A stretch of DNA of 40,484 bases, taken from Paucimonas sp. GTDB taxonomy: Bacteria > Pseudomonadota > Gammaproteobacteria > Burkholderiales > Burkholderiaceae_D. Positions 1 through 7,244 of this stretch are shown here, piece after piece; within the stretch, counting starts at the first letter, position 1, and each line of letters opens with the position of its first letter. The stretch lies in contig JAQGMC010000005.1 in assembly GCA_028292545.1 (NCBI GenBank), positions 1-40,484 of the forward strand. The letters run 5' to 3'. The translations under genes and the position numbers were made by a program. The notes below the pieces were generated by a model. That model ran no database searches, was not told the origin of the DNA, and saw nothing but the letters and a program-made list of their open reading frames with translations.

Positions 1-35
1 TCGTACGACCGTTTCTAGAGCGCCGAATTTCGCGT

Positions 36-143
36 CCCTGAAAGCCCCCTCCCTTTCAAGGGGAGGGCGGGGGTGGGGATGGGGTTGGCACCTAACGGTA
101 GGTTGAACTGGCGCCATACAAGCAGCAACAGTGCTTAACGCCC
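36..143 (+). repeat. G-rich intergenic repeat, direct copy 1
   Basis: A unit of about 108 bases that recurs almost intact at 230-338. It opens with an imperfect palindrome (CCCTCCC, short centre, GGGAGGG), continues with a G-rich run containing GGGTGGGGATGGGGTT, and ends in a non-repetitive tail beginning GGCACCTAACGG. The match runs through the whole tail with only scattered substitutions, so this is a copied unit and not just low complexity. No reading frame is evident in it. It lies beyond the stop codon of the GspE-like gene. Confidence 0.85.
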
Positions 144-158
144 ATGTATGCGCGCGAT

Positions 159-198
159 GACCCCATCCCCACCCTAACCCTCCCCTTGAAAGGGAGGG
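159..198 (-). repeat. Inverted copy of the repeat core
   Basis: About 40 bases that are the reverse complement of the core of the flanking direct copies (C-rich run, then the CCCTCCC...GGGAGGG palindrome). Together with the copy at 36-143 it can pair into a long hairpin in RNA or single-stranded DNA. Only the core is inverted; the tail starting GGCACCTAACGG is not present here. Confidence 0.8.
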
Positions 199-229
199 GA
201 TACCGAAGCTCCGCTTGACTATGCAGGAC

Positions 230-338
230 CCCTGAAAACTCCCTCCCTTTCAAGGGGAGGGCGGGTGTGGGGATGGGGTTGGCACCTAACGGCAGGTTTG
301 AACCGGCGCCATCGAAGCCGCAACAGTGCTTGACGCCC
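230..338 (+). repeat. G-rich intergenic repeat, direct copy 2
   Basis: Second direct copy of the unit at 36-143, with a few substitutions (for example GGGTGTGGGG in place of GGGGGTGGGG) and the same tail. The three copies fill nearly all of the 377 bases before the GspE-like stop codon, and nothing else is recognisable there. Confidence 0.85.
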
Positions 339-377
339 AGGCCCCGGTGCCCCGGCCGAGCAGAATGCGTGCGGACG

Positions 378-2159
378 TCAGCTTGATGCCGACGTTACCT
401 TCAACACTTCTTCCAAAGTCGTTACGCCTTCCACGATCTTCGCGGCGCCGGCGATGCGCAACGGTTTCATGCCGTCGGCAATGCTTTGCTGGCGCAGCTT
501 CTTGATATCCGCATCGGCACGGATCTCGGCTGAAAATTTCTGTGTGACGGTGAGCAGTTCATATAGCCCGGTACGGCCGCGATAGCCGGTCTGGCGGCAC
601 TCGGGACAGCCCAAGGGTCGATACACAGTGGCGGGACGGGCCATCGGCCATTCCTGCACCAGGCTGTCCCATAGCGCGGGGGGCACCTCGCCATCGGCTA
701 ACTTGCAATGCGGGCATAGCGTGCGTACCAGGCGCTGCGCCATGACGCCAATCAGCGTGGCTTCCAGCAGGTAGTGCGGTACGCCCAGTTCTAAAAGACG
801 CATGACTGCCGAGGGCGCGTCATTGGTGTGCAGCGTGGATAGCACCAGGTGGCCTGTCAGGGCGGCTTGTATCGCCATCTCGGCGGTCTCGATGTCGCGT
901 ATCTCGCCAATCATCACGATGTCGGGATCCTGCCGCATCAGCGCTCGCACGCCATCAGCAAACGAGAGGTCGATGCCAGGCTGCACCTGCATCTGGTTGA
1001 AAGACGATTCAACCATTTCGATCGGGTCTTCCACGGTGCAGATGTTCACCTCGGGCGTGGCCAGCGCCTTGAGCGTGGTGTACAGCGTGGTGGTTTTGCC
1101 AGAGCCGGTGGGGCCGGTTACGAGCACAATGCCATGCGGCCGGTTGGTCAACGCATCCCAACGGGCGGCATCATCGGGCGGGAAGCCCAGTTCGGGCAAT
1201 GTCTTGACCACGACGTCGGGATCGAAGATACGCATCACCAGCTTTTCGCCAAATGCGGTGGGCATGGTTGACAGGCGCAATTCCACTTCCTGGCCACCAT
1301 TGGTGCGGGTCTTGATGCGGCCATCCTGGGGACGGCGCTTTTCAATCACATCCATCCGGCCCAGGAGCTTGATGCGGGCTGTCATCGCAATCATCACCAC
1401 CGCCGGCACCTGGTAGACCTGGTGCAGCACGCCATCGATGCGAAAACGCACGGCGCAGAAATCGCGCTTGGGCTCGAGGTGGATGTCGGAGGCGCGCTGC
1501 TCGAAAGCGTATTGCCACAGCCAGTCGACGATATGGATGATGTGCTGGTCGTTGGCATCGACTTGCTTGTTGCTGCGCCCGAGTTCGACCAGCTGCTCGA
1601 AATTATTGCGCAGCGACAGGTCCTGGCCGCTGGCGCGGTTGGCGTCGCGTATCGACTTCGCCAACGAAAAGAATTGCGAAATGTATTGGGCGATCTCGAC
1701 CGGATTGGCAATGACGAGCTGCACCGGGCGGCGCGAAACTTTGGCGATCTCTGCCACCCATTCGGTGTCAAGCGGCTCGGCCGTGGCTACCGTCAGTCCG
1801 GTCGCGCTCAGCTCCACCGGCAGGATGTTGAAGCGCGCAGCATAGGTGGCCGACATCACGTCGGCAACACGGGTGAAATCGATCTTGAGCGGGTCGATGC
1901 GCAGGAAAGGCAGCTTGGCGCGCCCGGCCAGCCATTCGGAAAGCCAGTCCAGCGTCAGCAGCCGGTGCGGCGGCTCGGCGCCGCGCAACTTGCACTGGGC
2001 AATTGCGGTGAGCGGATGCATGCGCGCCGGGCCGTTGCGCAACACGCCCTGGGCCTGGGCGTACATGGCCTTGGCTTCGGTTTTTGCAATGACTTTGTCC
2101 GACAGCAGCCATTGGAACACTTGCTGCATGTCGAGCGTCTTGCGGGTGGCGTCATTCAT
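378..2159 (-). CDS. gspE: GspE/PilB-family secretion or pilus assembly ATPase
   Basis: A hexameric cytoplasmic ATPase family that powers type II secretion or type IV pilus assembly. The 593-residue product has an N-terminal MshEN-like region (about 60-165), then the core: Walker A GPTGSGKTT near residue 349, the Asp-box segment around VEDPIE, Walker B DPDIVMIGEIRD, and the His box LSTLHTND. Two Cys pairs (CPHC near 480 and CPEC near 515) form the zinc-binding tetracysteine motif of GspE/PilB; retraction ATPases of the PilT type lack it. No other gsp or pil gene is in the window, so it cannot be assigned to secretion or to pili. The start lies 16 bases after the stop of the spermidine-synthase-like gene, so the two are probably co-transcribed. 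Family certain, exact system unknown. Confidence 0.92.
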   Translation of the reverse strand: MNDATRKTLDMQQVFQWLLSDKVIAKTEAKAMYAQAQGVLRNGPARMHPLTAIAQCKLRGAEPPHRLLTLDWLSEWLAGRAKLPFLRIDPLKIDFTRVADVMSATYAARFNILPVELSATGLTVATAEPLDTEWVAEIAKVSRRPVQLVIANPVEIAQYISQFFSLAKSIRDANRASGQDLSLRNNFEQLVELGRSNKQVDANDQHIIHIVDWLWQYAFEQRASDIHLEPKRDFCAVRFRIDGVLHQVYQVPAVVMIAMTARIKLLGRMDVIEKRRPQDGRIKTRTNGGQEVELRLSTMPTAFGEKLVMRIFDPDVVVKTLPELGFPPDDAARWDALTNRPHGIVLVTGPTGSGKTTTLYTTLKALATPEVNICTVEDPIEMVESSFNQMQVQPGIDLSFADGVRALMRQDPDIVMIGEIRDIETAEMAIQAALTGHLVLSTLHTNDAPSAVMRLLELGVPHYLLEATLIGVMAQRLVRTLCPHCKLADGEVPPALWDSLVQEWPMARPATVYRPLGCPECRQTGYRGRTGLYELLTVTQKFSAEIRADADIKKLRQQSIADGMKPLRIAGAAKIVEGVTTLEEVLKVTSASS

Positions 2160-2175
2160 CGGCTCTCACTCCGGC

Positions 2176-3033
2176 TCACGCTGCGCGGCCCTGGTCTTGC
2201 CAGGCTTTGATGCCGTTGACCCAACTGCGCGCCGGCAGGCGCGTGCTGTCCTTGATGGCGGCCGCTTCTTCATACAGCCGGGCATAGTCCAGCACCGGGC
2301 GCGCATTGAAAGCCAGCGCCACGACATTGCCGTCATGTACTTCGGGCAGCGCAATCACGGTGTCGAATGCGTATTTCATCGCTTTCAGGTTGCGCTTGAA
2401 GCTGGGGTGGTCGCCAAACAGGTTGACGGTGGCAATGCCGCCGGGCGCCAGCGCCGCGGCGCATTCGGCATAGAACTCGGGCGTATCGAGCACCGGCCCG
2501 CGCGCCGAGGCGTCATACAGGTCGATCTGCAGCACATCGACCTGGCCCGGCGTTGCAGCGGCCGCGGCGATATAGTCGAGGGCGTCCATCTCCAGCACTG
2601 TCAAGCGTTCGTCCTCGGGCGGCAGTTTGAACCGGTCCGCGCAAACCCGGATCACCGCCGGATTCAATTCGACTGCGGTCACGCGCGACTGTGGAAAATG
2701 CTTGTAGCAAAACTTGGTCAGCGCGGCCGTCCCCAGGCCCAGTTGCACGATGTGGCGCGGCGTGTCGAGGAACAGCATCCAGGCCATCATCTGTTGCGCG
2801 TATTCGAGTTCAAGCCAGTCTGGCTTGCGTACTCGCATGGCGCCCTGCACCCATTCGGTACCGAAATGCAGATAGCGCACGCCATCCATTTCCGACAGGG
2901 TCACGGGCGCATATCGGGGTTTGCGCGACTTGGGCGCTGCCTTGGCCGGCGCATCTTCTGCAGGCTTGCGCGGCTTGCGACCGGCCGGACGGTGGGCTTC
3001 TTCGTACTCGATGGATTTTCGTTTGATCAGCAT
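2176..3033 (-). CDS. Spermidine synthase-like (SpeE-fold) protein
   Basis: A 285-residue Rossmann-fold protein of the polyamine synthase/methyltransferase superfamily. Visible motifs are QLGLGTAALTKF (the nucleotide-binding glycine loop), VTAVELNPAVI, LEMDALDYI and a QIDLYDA stretch where true spermidine synthases have a catalytic DxxD. A basic, Lys/Pro/Ala-rich segment precedes the fold. Substrate use cannot be read from sequence, and many such proteins outside polyamine operons are not proven spermidine synthases. I chose the ATG at 3033 (start MLIKRKS) over an in-frame ATG at 3081, which would overlap the glycosylase gene and add a Pro/Arg-rich leader. No strong ribosome binding site supports either. 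It sits between the DNA glycosylase and gspE genes in a three-gene minus-strand run. Confidence 0.8.
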   Translation of the reverse strand: MLIKRKSIEYEEAHRPAGRKPRKPAEDAPAKAAPKSRKPRYAPVTLSEMDGVRYLHFGTEWVQGAMRVRKPDWLELEYAQQMMAWMLFLDTPRHIVQLGLGTAALTKFCYKHFPQSRVTAVELNPAVIRVCADRFKLPPEDERLTVLEMDALDYIAAAAATPGQVDVLQIDLYDASARGPVLDTPEFYAECAAALAPGGIATVNLFGDHPSFKRNLKAMKYAFDTVIALPEVHDGNVVALAFNARPVLDYARLYEEAAAIKDSTRLPARSWVNGIKAWQDQGRAA

Positions 3034-3059
3034 GGCGCGGCGCGGGAGGGGAGGCGGCA

Positions 3060-3554
3060 TTATCCGGCCAGCGCCCGCCATGAGGCAAGCTTCTGCTCGA
3101 ATCCGAGCGCCGCATGCGCAGGCGACGATGATGGCAGGATGACAGTGTCGAAGCCGGCTTGCGCAAACAAGCCGGCATGGCGGCCTGCTTCCTGGCCATT
3201 GAACCCGACCCTGGCCAGCCGCGGGCAGCGCTGGCGCAGGAGCGTGAAATCATTTGCCTGGCGCCGGCGGATGGCCGTATCCAGGCTGCCTTCGCGCTGG
3301 CAGGCAGCCAGCACATCCCACAGGCCGACCTGGCGCGCCAGCAGGCGCTGCAGCCGTTGTTCATACGGCAGGGCGGCCAGTTCCTCACCCAATACCGCGC
3401 CCAGCAGGCGCCAGAACTGGTTGCGGGGATGGGCATAGTACTGGCCGGCCTTGAGCGAGGCAGCGCCGGGGAAGCTGCCCAGGACCAGGATGCGCACCTT
3501 CTCATCAAGGACTGGCGCCAGTCCAGTCAGCAGCTTGTCGTCTGTGAATGACAT
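3060..3554 (-). CDS. DNA-deoxyinosine / uracil-type DNA glycosylase
   Basis: A base-excision repair enzyme of the uracil-DNA-glycosylase superfamily, family 6 (hypoxanthine-DNA glycosylase), which removes deaminated bases. The 164-residue product carries GSFPGAASLKAGQYY followed by HPRNQFW; the Asn in that motif is the expected catalytic residue of this family. The C-terminal LPSSSPAHA matches the DNA-intercalation loop of UDG-fold proteins. The start MSFTDDK at 3554 is preferred over the longer frame from 3662, whose extra residues look non-coding and run towards the divergent dehydrogenase gene. First gene of a minus-strand run with the SpeE-like and GspE-like genes. Confidence 0.88.
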   Translation of the reverse strand: MSFTDDKLLTGLAPVLDEKVRILVLGSFPGAASLKAGQYYAHPRNQFWRLLGAVLGEELAALPYEQRLQRLLARQVGLWDVLAACQREGSLDTAIRRRQANDFTLLRQRCPRLARVGFNGQEAGRHAGLFAQAGFDTVILPSSSPAHAALGFEQKLASWRALAG

Positions 3555-3618
3555 ACATCGATTATATTGTCCGTTGCGCATGCAACGGTGCGCCCGAAGA
3601 ACAACATCAGGAGGCGGG

Positions 3619-4368
3619 ATGGGCGACAAAGTCTTGCTGGTCACCGGCGGCAGCCGCGGCATAGGCGCGGCAACGGCGCTGCTGGCGGCTACGCAAGGCT
3701 ATCGCGTTTGCATCAGCTACCGCGAGGCGCGCGCCGCGGCAGATGCCGTGGTGGCGCAAATCAAGCAGGCCGGCGGCCAGGCGACGGCCTTGCCGTGCGA
3801 TGTGGCAAACGAGGCGGACGTGGTGGCGCTGTTCGAAGGCGTCGAACGCGCCTTCGGCCGGCTTGATGCGCTGGTGAACAATGCCGGCGTGCTGGAATTG
3901 CAAGCCCGGGTGGAGCAAATGACGGCGGCCCGACTGCAACGCATTTTCGCGACCAACGTGACCGGCAGTTTCATTTGCGCGCGCGAAGCGATCCGGCGCA
4001 TGTCGACCCGGCATGGCGGGCAGGGCGGTGCCATCGTCAACCTGTCTTCGGTCGCGGCGCGCCTGGGCGCACCAGGAGAATATGTCGACTATGCTGCCTC
4101 AAAGGCGGCGATCGATACCTTCACCCTCGGCCTGGCACGGGAAGTGGCGGCAGAAGGCATACGTGTGAATGCGGTGCGACCCGGCGTCATCTATACCGAG
4201 ATCCATGCCACCGGCGGCGAGCCAGGCCGGGTGGAACGGGTCAAGGATAGCGTGCCGATGCAGCGCGGCGGTCAGCCCGAGGAAGTGGCGCAATCGATAT
4301 TGTGGCTACTGTCGCCGCAAGCGTCGTATGTAACCGGCGCCTTGCTGGACGTGACTGGCGGACGCTAG
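3619..4368 (+). CDS. SDR-family oxidoreductase (FabG-like)
   Basis: A 249-residue classical short-chain dehydrogenase/reductase. It has the TGGSRGIG cofactor loop near residue 9, NNAG in the middle, catalytic Ser in NLSSVAA, and the YAASK Tyr-Lys pair; the PG motif after the active site (RPGVIYTEIH) is also present. An Arg-containing stretch after the second strand (SYREARA) suggests NADP(H), but this is not decisive. The start follows a clear AGGAGG-like site (CAGGAGGCGGG at 3609-3619). A longer in-frame opening from 3451 is antisense to the glycosylase gene and was not used. Substrate unknown. Confidence 0.9.
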   Translation: MGDKVLLVTGGSRGIGAATALLAATQGYRVCISYREARAAADAVVAQIKQAGGQATALPCDVANEADVVALFEGVERAFGRLDALVNNAGVLELQARVEQMTAARLQRIFATNVTGSFICAREAIRRMSTRHGGQGGAIVNLSSVAARLGAPGEYVDYAASKAAIDTFTLGLAREVAAEGIRVNAVRPGVIYTEIHATGGEPGRVERVKDSVPMQRGGQPEEVAQSILWLLSPQASYVTGALLDVTGGR

Positions 4369-4462
4369 TGGCATGCCGGCCGCGCCGATTTGCAGCCTGT
4401 GATTCGCAGCGTGAGACTCCAGGCAGGCCACCCGGCGCGCAAGCTGCAGCACCGTTTTTCAG

Positions 4463-4474
4463 CGTGTTAACACG
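4463..4474. promoter_or_regulatory. 12-bp perfect palindrome upstream of the Mpo1-like gene
   Basis: CGTGTTAACACG is a perfect dyad 42 bases before the ATG at 4517. It is followed by a half-repeat (CGTTTTCACG). This is the size and symmetry of a small repressor operator, but no regulator gene is adjacent and no promoter elements are clear. Confidence 0.35.
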
Positions 4475-4516
4475 TTTTCACGTCCATGAAGCGGACAACA
4501 AGAAAAGGAGACCAGG

Positions 4517-4960
4517 ATGGAAGCCTGTGCCAGCCGCGCCGTGCATGTCCTGCTTGAGCGCTATGCCGAAAGCCACCGCAATCCCGTGAATGAACTGATC
4601 CATTGCATTTGCGTACCCGCTATCATGTTTTCCATCCTCGGCTTGCTGTGGGCGCTCCATCCCTGGGTGGCGGTCGCCGTGGCGGCGCTGGCGCTGGTGT
4701 ATTACATCAACCTGTCACTGCCGATGGCGCTGGGCATGGCGGTAATGAGCGCGCTGTTCCTGCTGGTGCTGCAATGGATGCCAGCGGCCGCAGTGGTGCC
4801 GGTTTCGCTCACCGTTTTCGTTGTGGCCTGGATCGGTCAATTCATCGGTCACAAGATTGAAGGCAAGAAGCCTTCCTTCCTCGAAGACTTGCGCTTCCTG
4901 CTGGTCGGTCCGCTGTTCGTGCTCGGCATCGTTTACCGGCGCCTGAAAATTGCGTACTGA
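4517..4960 (+). CDS. DUF962 / Mpo1-like membrane protein
   Basis: A 147-residue, mostly hydrophobic protein with about four membrane segments. It carries the family signature HRNPVNELIH (His20 and His29) and a second histidine in GHKIEGKKP near residue 113. Yeast Mpo1, the characterised member, is an iron-dependent dioxygenase that alpha-oxidises 2-hydroxy fatty acids; the bacterial role here is inferred only from the family. A good ribosome site (AAAAGGAGACC) precedes the ATG. Its last 11 bases overlap the proposed TTG start of the panE-like gene. Confidence 0.88.
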   Translation: MEACASRAVHVLLERYAESHRNPVNELIHCICVPAIMFSILGLLWALHPWVAVAVAALALVYYINLSLPMALGMAVMSALFLLVLQWMPAAAVVPVSLTVFVVAWIGQFIGHKIEGKKPSFLEDLRFLLVGPLFVLGIVYRRLKIAY

Positions 4961-5969
4961 AACTGGCACCATTGCAGTCTTCGGCGCTGGCTCAGTCGGC
5001 TGTTTCATCGGTGGCTCGCTGCTGCATGCCGGCGCCGATGTGGTGCTTGTCGGCCGCGCTCGCCTGCAGCAACAAACCCGGCAGACGGGCCTGGCCTTGT
5101 CAGACCATGAAGGGCGCAAGCTGCAAGTGCTGCCAGCCGCCGTGCGCTTCGAGCAAGATCCCGCCGCCCTTGCTGGCGCGCGTTTGATCCTGGTGACAGT
5201 CAAAAGCGCCGATACCGCAGCCGCCGCGGCGGCCATCGCTACCTACGCAGCACCGGACGCGCTGGTTATCAGTTTCCAGAATGGCGTGGGCAATGATGCG
5301 ATGCTGCGCGCCAGCCTGACGCAGCCGGTGCTGGGCGGCATCGTGCCTTTCAATGTCGTGCAAACGGCGGACGCGCGCTTTCACCGCGGCACAGAGGGCC
5401 AGCTGCTGGTCGAGTCGTCGCCGCAACTCGAACCCTGGCTGGACCTGTTCCGGGCGGCCCACCTGCCGCTGCAGCAGCGCACCGACTTTTTGGCGCTACA
5501 GTGGGGCAAGCTGCTGATGAACCTGAACAATGGCGTCAATGCGCTGTCGGGGCTGCCGCTCAGGGAGCAATTGTCGCAGCGTGGCTATCGCCTCTGCACC
5601 GCTGCCCTGATGACGGAAGCGCTGCAAGTGTTGCAAGCGGCGGGCATCTGTCCCGCCAAGGCGTCCCGCATTGCGCCGCGGGTAATGCCGTTCATCTTGC
5701 GCCTGCCCGACTTCCTGTTCACACGGGTGGCGGCAGCAAGCCTGCGTATCGATCCCAGCGCGCGCTCGTCAACTTGGGAAGATTTGCAGGCCGGGCGCCG
5801 TACCGAAGTGGATTTCCTGAATGGCGCCGTGGTCCGGCTTGCTGCGCAGCTGGGACGAGCTGCGCCAGCGAACGAACGCATGGTGGCGCTGATACGCCAG
5901 GCCGAGGCGCAGCGCAATAGGGGTATGCCGGCGCGCGCCTTGCTCGCTGCCTTGCAAGGCCGGGCCTAG
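4950..5969 (+). CDS. panE: 2-dehydropantoate 2-reductase (ketopantoate reductase)
   Basis: Reduces ketopantoate to pantoate with NADPH in pantothenate/CoA synthesis. The 339-residue product starts with the Rossmann loop GAGSVGCFIGG, has the FQNGVGND segment, the catalytic-Lys region WGKLLMNLNNGVNALSG, and the C-terminal SSTWEDLQAGRRTEVDFLNG signature. The only sensible start is TTG at 4950, because the glycine loop begins ten codons later and no ATG or GTG lies between. That start falls inside the end of the DUF962 gene (11-base overlap), which suggests translational coupling. PanE paralogues can reduce other 2-oxoacids, so the pathway assignment is likely but not certain. Confidence 0.87.
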   Translation: MRTETGTIAVFGAGSVGCFIGGSLLHAGADVVLVGRARLQQQTRQTGLALSDHEGRKLQVLPAAVRFEQDPAALAGARLILVTVKSADTAAAAAAIATYAAPDALVISFQNGVGNDAMLRASLTQPVLGGIVPFNVVQTADARFHRGTEGQLLVESSPQLEPWLDLFRAAHLPLQQRTDFLALQWGKLLMNLNNGVNALSGLPLREQLSQRGYRLCTAALMTEALQVLQAAGICPAKASRIAPRVMPFILRLPDFLFTRVAAASLRIDPSARSSTWEDLQAGRRTEVDFLNGAVVRLAAQLGRAAPANERMVALIRQAEAQRNRGMPARALLAALQGRA

Positions 5970-5977
5970 CCGGGTGT

Positions 5978-6085
5978 TCATTCGCCGAAGGGTGGATCTG
6001 CAGTCAGGTAGTAAGCGAAACCTGCAAGCCCCAACAACAGCGCCAGCAAACCCAATAGCAATACGGCGACGATGACGATCGACAT
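5978..6085 (-). CDS. 35-residue single-span membrane peptide
   Basis: A short reading frame from ATG at 6085 to TGA at 5978. The product opens MSIVIVAVLLLG, continues as one uninterrupted hydrophobic helix of about 25 residues rich in Leu/Val/Ala/Gly, and ends in a polar tail (TADPPFGE). This layout, with its stop nine bases after the panE-like stop codon, suggests a genuine small membrane protein. No strong ribosome site is visible and the function is unknown. It could also be chance in GC-rich DNA. Confidence 0.5.
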   Translation of the reverse strand: MSIVIVAVLLLGLLALLLGLAGFAYYLTADPPFGE

Positions 6086-6196
6086 GGCGTGACCCGGACT
6101 GGAAAAGGATCAGGCCCTGATTGTGACGGATGGTGACTGCTTGTCCGAGTGTGCAGATTTGAGGCTGCGCAGGCCTTGGCAATCGCGCCGCGATGC

Positions 6197-6631
6197 TCAG
6201 TCGCCGGCGTTCGACTGTTCGCTCAACACGGCCGCAGGTCCCTTCAATTCCAGCGTATTCCCTTCCGGATCCTGGAGGTAGATCGAGGGACCATCGCCGC
6301 GCGCACCGAAGCGGGTTTCAGTCGGGCCCGCAGCAATGCCTGCTGTTTCCAGCAGGCGCCGGATTTCCGCTTCGTCGAAGGGATCGATCCACAAACAGAA
6401 GTGGTCCAGGTTGCGGCCCTCAAGGCCGGGTGCGGCGCCACCGGCGCGGCCGAGCTTGCCATCCACCGGCACCAGGTCAATCAGCGCTGCGCCCGCGCGT
6501 AATTGCGTCAGGCCGAGGTCATCGCGCTGCCGTTCCAGCGTGCAACCGAGCACGTCGCAATAGAAGTGCAGCATCGCGGGCAGGTCCTTCACCCTCAATA
6601 CGATATGGTCCAAGCCCCTGATCGGGATCAT
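6197..6631 (-). CDS. VOC-family (glyoxalase/bleomycin-resistance-like) protein
   Basis: A 144-residue protein with the paired beta-alpha-beta-beta-beta modules of the vicinal oxygen chelate fold. The first module starts LDHIVLRVKDLPAMLHFYCDVLG (metal-ligand type His near residue 8); the second contains LDHFCLWIDP and ends LQDPEGNTLELKG with the typical C-terminal Glu. Metal-dependent lyase, dioxygenase or binding function cannot be told apart. A strong ribosome site (GGAGGAAATTGC before the ATG) fixes the start. Confidence 0.87.
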   Translation of the reverse strand: MIPIRGLDHIVLRVKDLPAMLHFYCDVLGCTLERQRDDLGLTQLRAGAALIDLVPVDGKLGRAGGAAPGLEGRNLDHFCLWIDPFDEAEIRRLLETAGIAAGPTETRFGARGDGPSIYLQDPEGNTLELKGPAAVLSEQSNAGD

Positions 6632-6790
6632 GCAATTTCCTCCACAAAAAGATAGCGCAGGCTACCTGCTGTTGTCACCAACTCGCAAGCTTGTCGTCGC
6701 GGCCGGGCGGCAAGAAATATCTTGCCTAAGCCATCAACAAGCCGCGCCGGCCCGCTGATGAAAGCCGCGTCTGTCGCATCCGCTACCGTC

Positions 6791-7183
6791 TTAATTCGCC
6801 TGCGGAGGATCGATCAGGCTGACATGGGCTGCGACCACGCGCCATCCTTCGGTCATTTTGATCCAGGTCTGCGACTGGCGGCCAATCTTTGGATTGCCGG
6901 CGCGCGAGAATTCAATGTTGGCCGTAGCGACATCGTCGCCGTAAGTGGTGATGACGGTTTTCAATACCGTCCTGGCAAGGCCCTGCGCCGGCCGGCTCGC
7001 GCGGAAAGCCTGGATCTCTTCATAGCCGTACAGGTTTTCGGCAATGCCATAGCGCAGCGTGTGCGCTGAATTCCAGAACAGTTCATCCAGCACCGCAACC
7101 TCATTGCCGGTGAGGGCGCGTTCATAGCGCGCGAATGCAGCCTGCACTTCGGCCACAACCTCAGGTCGGTTGATTGTCATCAT
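6791..7183 (-). CDS. AtzH/HpxZ-like (DUF3225) SnoaL-fold protein
   Basis: A 130-residue alpha+beta barrel protein of the DUF3225 group. It matches the pattern of HpxZ (oxalurate/purine catabolism gene clusters) and AtzH: long N-terminal helix [19 protein letters not shown], then [23 protein letters not shown], then the C-terminal strand [11 protein letters not shown]. In those systems the protein works beside an amidase; no amidase gene is near it here, so its partner is unknown. There are two consecutive ATG codons at the start and either could be used. Confidence 0.78.
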   Translation of the reverse strand: MMTINRPEVVAEVQAAFARYERALTGNEVAVLDELFWNSAHTLRYGIAENLYGYEEIQAFRASRPAQGLARTVLKTVITTYGDDVATANIEFSRAGNPKIGRQSQTWIKMTEGWRVVAAHVSLIDPPQAN

Positions 7184-7244
7184 TTATTGTCACCGCAAGG
7201 AAAATTGGCAAGCCTCATCATAACGGCCTGCGCCGTTTCCAGTG

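Noticed and set aside
1..340. CRISPR array
   Set aside because: Only three repeat copies, one of them inverted, with tails that are repeated rather than unique spacers, and no cas genes nearby.
1846..3438. A 530-codon plus-strand open frame across gspE, the SpeE-like gene and the glycosylase gene
   Set aside because: It crosses three well-supported minus-strand genes and has the His/Arg/Gln-rich composition of a shadow frame.
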